The translations under genes and the position numbers were made by a program. Shown in pieces: positions 31,421 to 42,846 of a stretch of DNA of 64,000 bases. Within the stretch, counting starts at the first letter, position 1. The number at the start of each line of letters is the position of its first letter. The notes beneath the pieces are model-generated. The model was given only the letters and a program-made list of their open reading frames with translations, was not told the origin of the DNA and did not search any database. The stretch comes from Anodontia alba (lineage: Eukaryota; Mollusca; Bivalvia; Lucinida; Lucinidae): positions 81,880,263-81,944,262 of the forward strand of contig OZ024831.1 in the NCBI GenBank assembly GCA_964016985.1, in the 5' to 3' direction.

Positions 31421-33480
31421 CTACTGACCGCTCCAAGGCGGATCTTTTGTCGCAGTTCTTCTTTGTAGATCTGTGGTCATATATGTGGCGTTTGTTGTCC
31501 TTATTTGTTCCCCATCTCTCCTTCTTTTGTGCCTCGGGAGGGCTGTGTTTCGTGATTTTGGCATTTCCTGGGTATCTTCACTTATATTATTCCCGAAGAT
31601 GTCCACTGTTGGCGCTGAAGCTACTGTGGATGGTAGCGTATTCCATTCCCTGATGGTTCTTGGAAAGAAGGAGTTCGTAGTAAACCTCGCTATTAATGCG
31701 TTCTTGGAAAAAAGGCCGACTGATTCCTTGTACGACTGTCGCCTGGCTACGGGTAAGAAGCTGGATGAACATTAACCAAACCAAGCTGAACCGTGTATAG
31801 TAGATAGTCTGACAACTTCGCTGCTGCCCTCGATTCTTTCGCATCCATGTTCATTAATCATTTCGGTAACACAGTCAGGAGTGTGGTTATGGTAATCATT
31901 AAACACATATCTGGCGGCATGGTGTTGAACTTGGTCCGGTGTTTTGATCACTGACTGGCGGTGGGGTTCCCACACAGGAGTTGTATACTCCAATGAAAGT
32001 AAAAATGATTGCCTTTGGAAACAAAGAACATATTGCAGATAGAAAATGGGAGCCTCGGTTTTATTGAGACCCTGCATAAGCAGTAATGAGGTTTGCAACA
32101 CTGCTTACACCCTCTAGCGTATACATGAGCAGAACTCCACTTTCAAAGCTACCACAACGGGCCCAGTGATCCCAAAGGAAATGAAAATATAATCCGCAAT
32201 ATGGTGGTATACGGGGAGACGTTTTACGGCCGCCACACGGCACTAACACCAGGTGCAGTGTAGCAAAATAAAAGTCAAAGAGATTGCCTATGGAAACAAA
32301 AAACACATTACAGATAGAAAATGGGAGCCTAGGCCGGTTTATTGAGACTCTTCATAAGCAGTAACGATTTTTGCAACACTCCTTACGCCCTCTAGCGTAT
32401 ACATGAGCAGAACTCCACTTTCAAAGATACCACAATGGGCCCAGTGATCCCAAAGGAAATGAAAATATAATCCGCATTATGGTGATGTACGGGGAGACGT
32501 TACAAGACTGGTCGTACAAGTTTAGTATATGTTGTTGCTTTAACCTCTTTGGAGCAGTCATAAAATTCCTCCACAGGAAGCCCAGGAACGGTTGGCCTTG
32601 GTAGCTGTATCCGAGATGTCCTTAGTCCAGAATAATTCTTCGGAGACTGTTACTCGTAGGTACTCGCTGCTTTCAACCACCTCAAGCACCTGCAGTGTGT
32701 AGGACGACTGGTAGGCATTCTTTTTCTTTCCTCTGGAAGCTCTGATGACAGTGCATTTGACTGAGTCACAACTCATCTTCCACCTTTTCCTCCATTCTTC
32801 TATTGATGAAAGGTCTCTCATTGTCATCGGCATTTTTGACTATGTTTAAATGAGGCTATCATCAGCAAATAGTTTGCAGTCTAAAGTTCTCAAGGACTCA
32901 ATTAGGTCATTAATGTGCGCTAGGAAAAGCAGCGGTCCTAGCACTGTTTCCTGCGGCCCGCCTAACTGAAACTCAGCTTGGGCGGAACGGGCACCACCAA
33001 GGACTACTTCTTGTTGTCTCTTTCCCAAGAATGTCATAATGTTCCATCTTGTACAGGAGTGGAGTGAGGACTTTATCAAATGCTTTTGCAAAACAGGATG
33101 ATGTCCACTTGATCCCTTCTTGAGAGCCGGGACGTTATTTCCTGATTTATGACGACTAGTTGTGTCTCATATGAGTATCGTTTCTGTTACCCGATAATTT
33201 ATATTTCAAAATGTCCTGTTGGTCGAAGTATGCCCTGACGTTGCTGTGGATAATGTGTTCTAGTAACAGAGGTTAGCGAGACAAAGCAACCTAGTGTTTA
33301 TTCCCTTTTTCGAACACTGGGGCTATCCAAACATCTCTCCAGTCAGACAGAACTTGGCCTGTATCAAGTGATCAAGTGGCCTGTATCAAGTGTATCTTGA
33401 CAGACTCTTGTCAAGATGGGAGCCAGTTAATCAGAAGCTCTTTAAGGATGAAAGCATGCATCAAGTCTGGTCCGGTTGCA
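31421..33480 (-). pseudogene. Decayed LINE reverse transcriptase with internal duplication
   Basis: On the minus strand: GPDLMHAFILKELLIN (about 33470), a middle RT segment, LGGPQETVLGPLLFLAHIND and LFADD (about 32860). Next comes EVVESSEYLRVTVSEELFWT, and after an interruption LEYTTPVWEPHRQSVIKT (about 32000). Stops and frameshifts disable it. The 3' part is split by a duplicated block (32009-32225 and 32285-32505). Confidence 0.75.
32009..32505. repeat. Direct duplication of about 215 bp inside the LINE
   Basis: ATAGAAAATGGGAGCCT, TTTGCAACACT, CCTCTAGCGTATACATGAGC AGAACTCCACTTTCAAAG and CCCAGTGATCCCAAAGGAAA occur twice, offset by about 276 bp and roughly 90% alike. Confidence 0.85.
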
Positions 33481-33484
33481 ATCC

Positions 33485-34340
33485 TTTCAAAAGCTTGTAT
33501 TCTCCCTTCCAGTTGAATTCTATGACAAGCATAGTATAGACAGGCATATTATAGACTATTTCCTTTACGATGAGCTGATAGAAAGTAGGATCCGTAAAAC
33601 CATAAAAATGACATCTTATTCACTCTCGGATCATTATCCGTTACAGTTAATTGTGAATTTGACCTGTAAGCAGCCCGTTAAACGGTGCGTACAGACTTCT
33701 TAAATAAAATGGATAACGATGCTCACAGAAAAAAAAAAACTAGATAATCGGAGCAAGATTACTACTAGGGAGTGTCTGGAGGACACCATTATTGGAGTGA
33801 ACAAAGCTTTACAAGAAACAACTGAACATTTTGTACCAAAAAGTGAAAACGTAAGCCAGCACTGGCATTGCAGGTAGCGTCTGTTAACATGCTAATACCA
33901 AGAACAGAAGGCTTTCTGGCAACGGAAGAAGGAGGCCGAAGAAAAGGGCAGTAAATTGTCCATGGCTGTAAAATGATCTAAACGTGAATTAAGAAGGGAA
34001 TGTCGAATAGCTTTAGCTTGTAAAATACTAGATACCAAAGATGAGATAAGAGTATGTTTTATAGTCTTCAGACTAGGCAAAGGGGCAAATTAAAGAATTT
34101 AATATCCGAATTGAATTTGGTTGGAGAAATATTTAGAACTGATGCAGAAGTTCTTCAATGCTATAAACATTTTAGCAAGTTAGCTTCATAGGAAATCACT
34201 GACAGTTTTGATTCCGAATATATATGGGTATGGTCAAACAGGACATTCAACAGATCTTTGATATTTGTAAGAAATAAAAATCAGCAGTACCAGGAATACT
34301 GCCACATGGTATGACATTATTAAAGTTATATATATGTATG
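33485..34340 (+). pseudogene. Decayed LINE, endonuclease C-terminus and linker
   Basis: HIIDYFLYDELIESRIRKTI leads to SLSDHYPLQLIV, the SDH box of an APE-type endonuclease. Next are an Arg/Lys-rich linker (FWQRKKEAEEKGSKLSM) and an LNLVGEIFRTDAEVLQCYKH-type segment ahead of RT. Stops interrupt it. It abuts the opposite-strand LINE at 33480. Confidence 0.55.
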
Positions 34341-34469
34341 GACTTACAGTTGAACATTTCCAGGACAGCGGGGACAATTACATGAACATGTAGTCAACAT
34401 AATGTTTTTTTCTGTTATGTCAGCGGGGACAATAGCATGAACATGTAGTCAACATAATGCATTTTTCTG

Positions 34470-35007
34470 TTATGTAAAGGGCAAGCTTCCTATGATGTAT
34501 TGGTTACCTAAGTTTCATAAAAGACTGTATAAAGCAAGGTTTATTGCTACTTCAAGCTCCTGTACCACTTCTGAACTTTCTAAATTATCAATTATTTTGT
34601 CTCACTGCTATTGTAATTAGATATTGTGAAAACGTTTATGAAAGATCAGGCAATAATTTGTTTTAGTCAATTAAAAATTCTGGTGAGATACTTAATAAAC
34701 TAAAGTCAAGAGGATTTCGCTTGTCCCGTTTTTCAACATATATTTTTCTACGCTTTATACAACTTTGTCCCATAATTTAATCAAAGAGAAACTTACAGAC
34801 TTAATTGAAAGTACTTTTCAAACAGAAGGCTCTCCTTATCTTACTTGTACGAGAGGAATGCGTTCTTTACGTTTTATGCCTTGTCAAAACGTAGGCGACG
34901 CATTATCATACCTTTTAGATCAACATTTTCAATAGATTTGGCACTAAATTACACAGACAGAAAAGGACAAAAATTGATAACGATGCTCACAGAAAAAAAA
35001 ACAAAAA

Positions 35008-35043
<36 letters not shown>

Positions 35044-35365
35044 AGATAATCGGAGCAAGATTACTACTGTAATCTTGTAAAATTATCTAAACATGAAAAA
35101 TAAAACGTTTTATGCCTTGTCAAAACTTATGTGACGCATTATCATACCTTTTAGATCAACATTTTCAAGAGATTTGGCACTAAATTACACAGACAGATTG
35201 TTGTTATTCCTATGATATATTGGTTACATAAGCTTCATAATACTGTATAAAGCAAGGTTTATTGCTAATTCTAGCTCCTATATCACTACTGAACTTTCTA
35301 AATTATTAACTTCTTGCCTCACTGCTATTAAAACTCATGTAATTAGATATTGTGAAAAGTCCAGG
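34470..35365 (+). pseudogene. Penelope-like reverse transcriptase remnant, internally duplicated
   Basis: PMMYWLPKFHKRLYKARFIA (about 34490) and FSTLYTTLSHNLIKEKLTDL (about 34741-34800) are characteristic of Penelope-type RTs. The block recurs at 35090-35360 (YWLHKLHNTV, KQGLLLILAPI and others in shifted frames). A shared flank with AACGATGCTCACAG and ACTAGATAATCGGAGCAAGA also occurs at 33711 and 34978. A long A run is at 34990-35040. It is inactive. Confidence 0.6.
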
Positions 35366-35539
35366 GGATGTCACAATCACAAGTCGCAACCAATCCCTGA
35401 CACCAAGAGGAAGAGAAAAGAGACACAAACCAACACTCGCAAAACGCACGAAAAGCACACAGACCAGCTCTCTCTTCCCCAAGTAGTATAAACTACCGGA
35501 GGGGTTAAAGCACTTTTACAGTCCCGATTCTACTCTTAA

Positions 35540-36240
35540 TACAGGTCCCGATGCTACTCTTAATACAGAAATGCATAAAAACTCGGTTCACTGTAAAATT
35601 ATGGTTCCGAGATACCGTGTTGCAGAGGTTTCTTCAGGCTGACACCATATTTGTCTACCAACGCACTATGTCTGCGATAAAATTTCGAAAACGCCTTCCG
35701 AAGTTTATGATAACGATAGGCCTGCCTAAGATGTTTGACAGTAAAGGCTTTGTTACTACGGCTGAAGTCATTAAGGTTTGAAGAAGCTCTGGCGAATCGA
35801 ATAAGTTGAGATATGTATACCCCATGAGGTACGCCGGGGACATGCCATCCAGATAAGGGGAATTGACTCTATCAAAATCAAAATCGCGCCGTTTATCATT
35901 AATTTTAGTGGAAAATGTACCATTAGATATAGATAGTTTCAAATAAAAAAGGTGCTTCGGTACGGGAAGAATTTGGCTTTATTTAATCAAAGTTCAGTCC
36001 ACCATTTGGTCAAAGTAAATATTATCAATATTTAATAAATTATCAAGGTATCTTGGAGTGGATAATGTCAGCCTGATTTTTCCGTGAAAGAGACTTCATG
36101 AAATCTCTTTCAAAACACACAAAAAAAAAAAAAAAAAAAAAAAAAAAAACAAACAAATCTGCAACAAGAGGAGCAAAATTAGTTCCCATCGGAATACCAA
36201 CAGTTTGCCTATAAGGTTAGTGCCCAGTCTAATCAAATGT
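35540..36240 (-). pseudogene. Penelope-like reverse transcriptase remnant, minus strand
   Basis: GIPMGTNFAPLVADLFV (about 36195-36145) is the RT motif B region. After an A/T run, an RYLDN box (about 36045) stands where YLDD is expected. Then LSISNGTFSTKINDKRRDFD (35942 leftwards) is the conserved block after the palm. The missing second catalytic Asp, the stops and the homopolymer insertion mean it is dead. Confidence 0.65.
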
Positions 36241-36439
36241 CATCCAAAATAAACAAGGGTCCCACAGACTTTTTGATAAGACCATAAATTATAATTATTG
36301 TTTCATCAGAAGTGAAAAAAGTACTTAGTTCGTTTCAGGCCAAATAAATACTGACTATCCTTACTTTGAAGGAATGGTCACTCAAACTTATCCTACTGAC
36401 CTCAAATTGAACAAAGCCAATTCTACTGACACCGTAGGC

Positions 36440-37185
36440 CAATTTTATGCGCCCGTCGAAAAACGGGTCTAATTATGTCGCACGTTGTCCGTCCGTTAAC
36501 TTTTCGTGCCCGCTCCATATCTTCTTCATGACTGAAAGATTTTTGAAACTTTACTCAAATAGTTGCCATACCAAAGTAAAAAAGTGAATACAGGAACTGA
36601 TTCAATCAGATTCATATCTAGTCTCCAACACCAAAGGGAAAGACAGACAAGTACAATTAAGCAGCCACAAAATGAACAGATGGCAAGCAGAGTTGGTAGC
36701 CAATGTGCAGAACTCATAAATCGATCGTGTCCAATGAAGGTCAAGGTCACACTTCAAGGTCAAAGTTCAAATGGGCAGTATTTCTGTTTGCTTTATAATT
36801 TTAAAACCGTTTGAGATTTCTTCATGAAACTATGTACAAATATATATGGCATGATCCGACGATGTGCAGAGAAAAAGAACCATAACCCTACTTTCAATTC
36901 TGACGGATTTATGCGCATTAACTTGTGTTTCCGCTCCATAGCTCCTTATCGATTTAAGGAGTGTTTTGAAACTTTCCTCAAATGTTCGCCATACCAAGAC
37001 GATTTGCAGAATTCATAGATCAACCCTGTCCAGTGAACGTCAAGATCACGCTTCAAGATCAAATTTTAAATTACAATAAAAAACGTGGAAAACTTCTCCA
37101 TGAAATTTTGTACAAATATAAGACATGATCAGACGATGTGCAGAGAAAAAGAACCGTAACCCTACTTTCAGTTCTGACATATAAT
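36440..37185 (+). repeat. Tandem-unit element (GCGCCCGTCGAAAAACGGG start)
   Basis: A hairpin CCCGT-CGAAAA-ACGGG at about 36450, then two units with TTTCTTCATGAAACTATGTA, CAAATATATATGGCATGATC and ACGATGTGCAGAGAAAAAGA (about 36800 and 37085). It contains a 120-bp insert (36583-36705) also found near 40446 and, inverted, near 39360. Confidence 0.6.
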
Positions 37186-37200
37186 GTCCCTTTGTTTATT

Positions 37201-39185
37201 ATCGCACCTGCTTGTAGCAGGGTGCGATATAGGCGTCCGATTTTCTGTCCGTCCGTCAGTCAGTCCGTCCGTCCGTCCGTCCGTCCGTCTGTCAACATTT
37301 ATGTCGACGTTCGACATTTATGTCAAAGTTAGTATTCTAATCAACTACAAGACTAAACAACCATCAAACCTTGCATGAAACATCTCCCTGACCTCCTGAC
37401 TTTGCAACATAGGCGTCCGCTTTTCCGTATGTCTGTCCATTCGTCCGTCCGTCTGTCAACATTTATGTCGACGTTCGACATTTATGTCAAAGTTAGTATT
37501 TTAATCAACTACAAGACTAAACAACCATCAAACCTTGCATGAAACGTCTCCCTGACCTCCCGACTTTGCGACATAGGTGCCAATTTTTCCATTCGTCTGT
37601 TTGTTCGTCTGTCCGTCTGTCCGTCTCTTAACAGTTCTGTTATGTCGAAGTTCGACATTTATGTCAAAGTTAGTATTCTAATCAACTACAAGACTAAACA
37701 ACCATCAAACCTTGTATGAAATATCTCCCTGATCTCCTGACTTTGCGACATAGGTGCCCACTTTTCCATTCGTCTGTCCGTTCGTCCGTCCGTCTGTCTC
37801 TTAACAGATCTGTTATGTCGAAGTTTGACATTTACGTCAAAGTTAGTATTCTAATCAACTACAATTCTACAACAACCATCATACCTTGCATGACACATCT
37901 CCCTGACCTCCTGACTTGGCAGATATGTTGACCCAGTGACCTTGACCTATATTTTGCGCTCCATTGACTTTGACACAATTTACGTTGACGTTCCAGATCT
38001 TCTCAACTATAAGGTGTACAACTACCAAACCTTGCATAGTGCTTCTCCTAGATGTACAGACTTGGCAGGTACTTTGACCCGGTGACCTTGACCTATATTT
38101 TGCACTCCAGTGACTTTGACATATTTTGCGTCGATGTTCGATATCTCCTCAACTATAAGGCCTACAACCATCAAACCTTGCAAAGTGCGTCTCCTCAATG
38201 TACTGACTTAGCAGATACCTTGGCTGCAGTGACTTTGACATAATTTACGTCAACATTCCAGCTCTCCTCAAGTGTAAGACCTCTAGCCACCAAACCTTGC
38301 ATAGTGCTTCTCCTATATGTACTGACTTGGCAGGTATCTTGACCCGATGACCTTGACCTATATTTTGCGCCCCAGTGCCTTTTATACATTTTACGTCAAC
38401 GTTCAATATCTCCTCAACTATAAGGCCTACAACCATCAAACCTTGCATAGTGCTTCTCCTCAATGTACGGACTGCAGGTACCTTGACTGGGTGACCTTGA
38501 CCTATATTTCACGCTCCATTGACTTTTACACCTTTTACGTCACCGTTCCATATGTCCTCAACTGTAAGGCCTTCAACCACCAAACCTTATATAGCACTTC
38601 TTCTCGATGTACTGACTTGGCAGGTACCTTGACCTGGTGACCTTGACCTATATTGTTCACTCCAGTGACTTTGACACATTTTATATTGATGTTCGGTATC
38701 TCCTCAAATATAAGACCTACAACCACTAAACCTTGCATAGTGCTTCACCTCATTGCACTGGCTTGGCAGGTACCTTGACCCAGTGACCTTGACCTATATT
38801 TGACACATTTTACGTTGATGTTTGATAACTCCTCAACTATAAGGCCTACAACCACCATACCTTGCATTGTGCTTCTCCTTGATGTACTGAATTAGCAGGT
38901 ACCTTGACCCGTGACCTTGACCTATATTTCATGCTCCAGTGACTTTTGCACATTTTAGGTCAACGTTCCATTATCATTGGGCTGTATGATACGAAAAGTC
39001 AATGCTGAAGATATAGCCATTAGAGGGAATGGGACTGGCCTGGAATATATGTGCCCCACTAGGCACTTTGTCTACATTTTTTTCAACCCAGTTTTTCAAG
39101 TAAGCACTGCTAAGAATGAAATAAACTTATTTAATAACCACATTCTGATTGTGGCTCCTGTGACTTTTGCGCCAGCAGGTGCGAT
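37201..39185 (+). mobile_element. Tandem-core element with perfect 12-bp inverted ends
   Basis: ATCGCACCTGCT (37201-37212) and AGCAGGTGCGAT (39174-39185) are exact inverse complements. The left end also folds on itself (ATCGCACCTGCT-TGT-AGCAGGGTGCGAT). The core has about four units of about 160-180 bp with (CCGT)n tracts and TTTATGTCAAAGTTAGTATT, then about seven units of about 146 bp with GTGACCTTGACCTATATTTT, ACTATAAGGCCTACAACCA and AAACCTTGCATAGTGCTTCT. It carries no protein. Confidence 0.75.
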
Positions 39186-39199
39186 GACGCCTTCCGCGG

Positions 39200-39545
39200 A
39201 ATTCTTGTTTCATATAGTGAGGTCGTTTCCTCCATATCGCGCCGATTGAAGGATTTTGTATACGCCTGTCAAAAAAAAACAAAACAAAAAAAAAAAAAAC
39301 AAAGTACTGTTCATTATGTGCTGACGTTGTCTGTCCGTCCGTCCTTCCGATCTGTTCTTTTTGCGTCTGTTTATTTGCATTTGTCTGTTCATTTGATGTT
39401 GAGAGCTTGATGTGGATTTGATTGTATCAGTTCCTGAGTTCACATAATTACTTTGAAAATGAAAATAAGACCTGCAATAAACTCTGTGCAGTGAGCCCTG
39501 CAAAGGAATTTACCGAACAATCACCTCTGCTATGAACTATGCTTT
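39200..39545. other. A-rich tract and inverted 120-bp repeat copy
   Basis: An (A)n tract is at 39271-39300. The inverted copy of the 36583-36705 insert is at about 39355-39440 (TTGCGTCTGTTTATTTGCAT, TTGATGTGGATTTGATTGTA). Confidence 0.5.
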
Positions 39546-39879
39546 CATTGTGGAAGAATACCATTGAGAATTTAAAGACTTGAATAAAACTGCCTACTTA
39601 TACAACCTATCTCGATGCGAAGTCTACATTCGACGTTGTTTATCACGATAGTCTCTTGCGGAAACTTTTTAACATCGGAATATATGAAACTTTTTAACAT
39701 CGGAATATAAGACGTGCTGATCTCCGATAGTCTACATAGGGGAGCAGTCAACACAGCGAAGTGGAACGGCCTGATTTCCAGAATTTTAAGATTGAACAGG
39801 GGATAAGGCAAGGTAGTATCATCAGTTCAGACTTATACAAGCTCTACGGGAATACAGTCTTGTGTAGGACCGAGGATGC

Positions 39880-39932
<53 letters not shown>

Positions 39933-41470
39933 CGCGCGTCTATTGGAGTCCGCTGTGCGGTACCAATTTGAGCTGACGACGTTACTATGAAGAGTGATAG
40001 TAAAGATGAACCATATACAACACATATGGTCATCGTTCCCTGGAGCATTACATTCTTCAACCCCTGAAGAGTGTGGCTTTAGTAGTAGAGCCGACTAAAA
40101 CAAGGTTACAGTCCAATGAATCACGCCATACGTGTTTTCTGGGCGGATTTGAAATGCCCGAATCGAAGAAAACAATTCACATGGGGATGATCCGGTCCAG
40201 TACACTAACAGATCCTGTCGGTGTAGAGACAAGCATAAATAAAACTCGACTTTCGCTGTACAGTCTGTTGCCGGCAGGACTCCACGGGGAGAATGGACTA
40301 GCCCCAGAATCAGCCATACACAGGTTCCAAATATATGTTCTACCTGTTCTCCTGTGTGGGTTAGAAGTATATCTTTTCATACAAAGTAAAACTTGGACTT
40401 GGTCGGACTTCGTTGAAACAAGTTTTATCATTGCCTACCAAAGTAAATAAGAAAACTCAGGAACTGATAAAATCAGATCCACATCAAACCCCCAACACCA
40501 AAGAGAAAGACAGACAAATACATTAAAGCAGCCGCAAAATGAACAGATGACAAGCCGGGTTGGCAACACTTTTCCAAAATAGGTGGAAACTCTGTTACCC
40601 AAACTTAACAGAATATACTGCGATACTGCTGTCCCAGCTATCAACGTTATCTCGGGTATACTGCCGGTTGAAGCACTAATACATAAGAAAGTCCCCTCGC
40701 TGTATCAGAAACATTTGTCGCCTGGCTGAAAATTTAATTGAAAAAGAACAGCATACAGGCAGCTAAATGTGAAATCGTATAGTAGTAATAGCTGGTTTAT
40801 TTTTTATAAAAGAACTGTTAATTAAGTACTCATTGTCCGCTCCTGTAGAATTGTTTCGAAAGCCAGTTGACTGAAAGGAAATGGAAAGAACAGTTTAGTA
40901 AGCGGTAGATAATTATTGGATTGAGAGGCTCCTGTATGAAGTTATACCCTGTATCCATCCTTGACATTACTTTATGTGAGACGACGTTTCAACCTGGAAA
41001 ATGTCACCAGCTACTTAAAGTCACTACAGGCAGCGGCAGAGAAGCCAGTAGGTTACCCGTGAAACTCAAGATAGCCACAGAAACATACATTTTACAATAT
41101 AGTCGGGCCGCGTTCAGTCAGAACCCCGTGGAACCAGCTGGACTCCTTTGTAACAAATACGATGAAAAGCTTGGACCCCTTTTTATTGGACTACTTTGAG
41201 ACATAGAAGAAATCCTATCCTTGCTGACTTGTCGAGAGCATGTGAGGAAATTTGTAAGAAACTTGAAATAGTTGCTCTAGAAAGTGAGGAAATTTATCAG
41301 AAACTTGAAATAGATGCCCTAGAAACCAGCTTTTTAGAGTTAATCATGGACAGGTCTTGTTCCCAGTACATTTATCCAACGCTGGATCATACACATATAT
41401 ACTCAATGCAGATATCATACAGATATATCTCAATGCAGTATCGGGCTAGGAGGCTGTGTTATGTATGCTG
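39545..41470 (+). pseudogene. Decayed LINE reverse transcriptase to C-terminus
   Basis: LDAKSTFDVVYHDSLLRKLF (about 39611) is RT motif A, and IEQGIRQGSIISSDLYKLY (about 39795) is motif B. A (TG)n(CG)n microsatellite (39883-39939) sits where the catalytic DD box should follow. Sequence resumes with LQPLKSVALVVEPTKTR, INKTRLSLYSLLPAGLHGE and AAVPAINVISGILPVEALIH, then QPGKCHQLLKVTTGSGREAS, LPVKLKIATETYILQYSRAA and a C-terminal DLSRACEEICKKLEI segment to about 41400. Several frameshifts. It is inactive. Confidence 0.75.
39883..39939. repeat. (TG)n(CG)n microsatellite
   Basis: Alternating TG run followed by about seven CG, a potential Z-DNA former. It interrupts the LINE at 39545-41470. Confidence 0.95.
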
Positions 41471-41685
41471 CATGCTGCCAGACTGAAACGACAAGGACTT
41501 GCTGTGCTTCGTGATTGTGGCTTTTCCTGGGTATCTTCACTTATATTTGTGTACCAAAAAGAAAGAAAAAGTAATGTGCAGTGGTTATACGGGCATACAT
41601 TTAACTAATTAGACGTGCCTATAATACGGTATAAAAAATATAATGTAATGAAACGAAGCAAGACAAAAATGTAAAAGAGGAAAAT

Positions 41686-41690
<5 letters not shown>

Positions 41691-41742
<52 letters not shown>
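41691..41742. repeat. (AG)n microsatellite
   Basis: About 26 AG dinucleotides in a row, uninterrupted. Confidence 0.95.
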
Positions 41743-41747
<5 letters not shown>

Positions 41748-41749
41748 TG

Positions 41750-42846
41750 AAAATACGTTCGTTCCGTTTATTTAGTCCTTTTCGGTCCGTTTGGGTAAAG
41801 ACGCACTTTTCTAAATTTAATTCTCGTTCGTTTCCGGATCGAATAAACATAACTTCAGGATCTGGTGTGAATTATTTCTCGGTAAGCGTGAAATAGATAG
41901 GAAACACGAGTACTTATATGCTCAATTTATTTCTTATACCAGTTTATAGCTAAATAAACTTAATGACATTGCTCTAATATTTCATTAGCCTGTATTTTTG
42001 TCGTTCCGAAAAGTAATTTGCATGTGTGTAATTATTCAAAATGGCCGATAAGGCGTCCTCTGGAATGCATATGGTCTTACATATTCATCAGTTGTATGAA
42101 ACCAGGAAAAGAGATTTTTAACTCCGGCACGACAGTGTGACCAGGGTGTGTGTGAGCTTTTCTGTATTTCTTACCAGTCGTTTGACAAAGATCCACCTCA
42201 TTTCACGTTTACATTTTTATGTTCAAGCCTTTAAAATTTTTGAGAAAATGCAAATTTCAAGGTCATTAACATGTAGAAATTATTATTCATAAACGCATTT
42301 TAAAGCATAATCAGACAAACACTCTGAAGAGCATGTTGAGTGTGTATAATTCACTAAGTAATGTTTGATGTCTAATGAGTTAATAGATTAAAAAATGAAC
42401 ATATTTCAAAATACCAATTTAATTTGAAACTTTAAACCCAGTTTGTGCTGTAGATCTATACTTACAAGAAATAAAAGTGGTGGCATTTGTAAACATTTAA
42501 TTTTAACCAGCATGACCAGAGAAAGCATTCATGCTCATACTCTGTACTGAAGAAAATTTGAGGTAAATACAGTATTAATTAATATGGCTATAATTAATAT
42601 TAATAAGAATTGACCCACCCTCTTATATATCTTTAAGAAAAAGATTCTCAAATATTCTTTTTACCCCAAGGTAGCTAGATCAAGGAATGACTTGCCCTTA
42701 AATTCAGACATATCCAGCCTCAGAGTATCCAGCGGCCCAATGACTTACCTTGAATGTCTTCAGACATATCCAGCAGCAACTTTGATCCAAGTGTGACGGT
42801 CTGAGGGATAACAAGACGTTTCGCCCCTAGTTGTTTTCCCTCTACA
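41750..42846. other. Repeat-poor stretch with a possible translation start
   Basis: No array or fold-back is visible. AAAATGGCCGATAAGG at 42037-42052 has a good start context. It opens 26 codons (MADKASSGMHMVLHIHQLYE ...) to a stop at 42119, with no clear donor. It could be a small upstream exon or chance. Confidence 0.3.

Noticed and set aside
39761..40060. Frames across the TG/CG microsatellite
   Set aside because: Dinucleotide repeats keep frames open. Only the flanking LINE motifs are meaningful.
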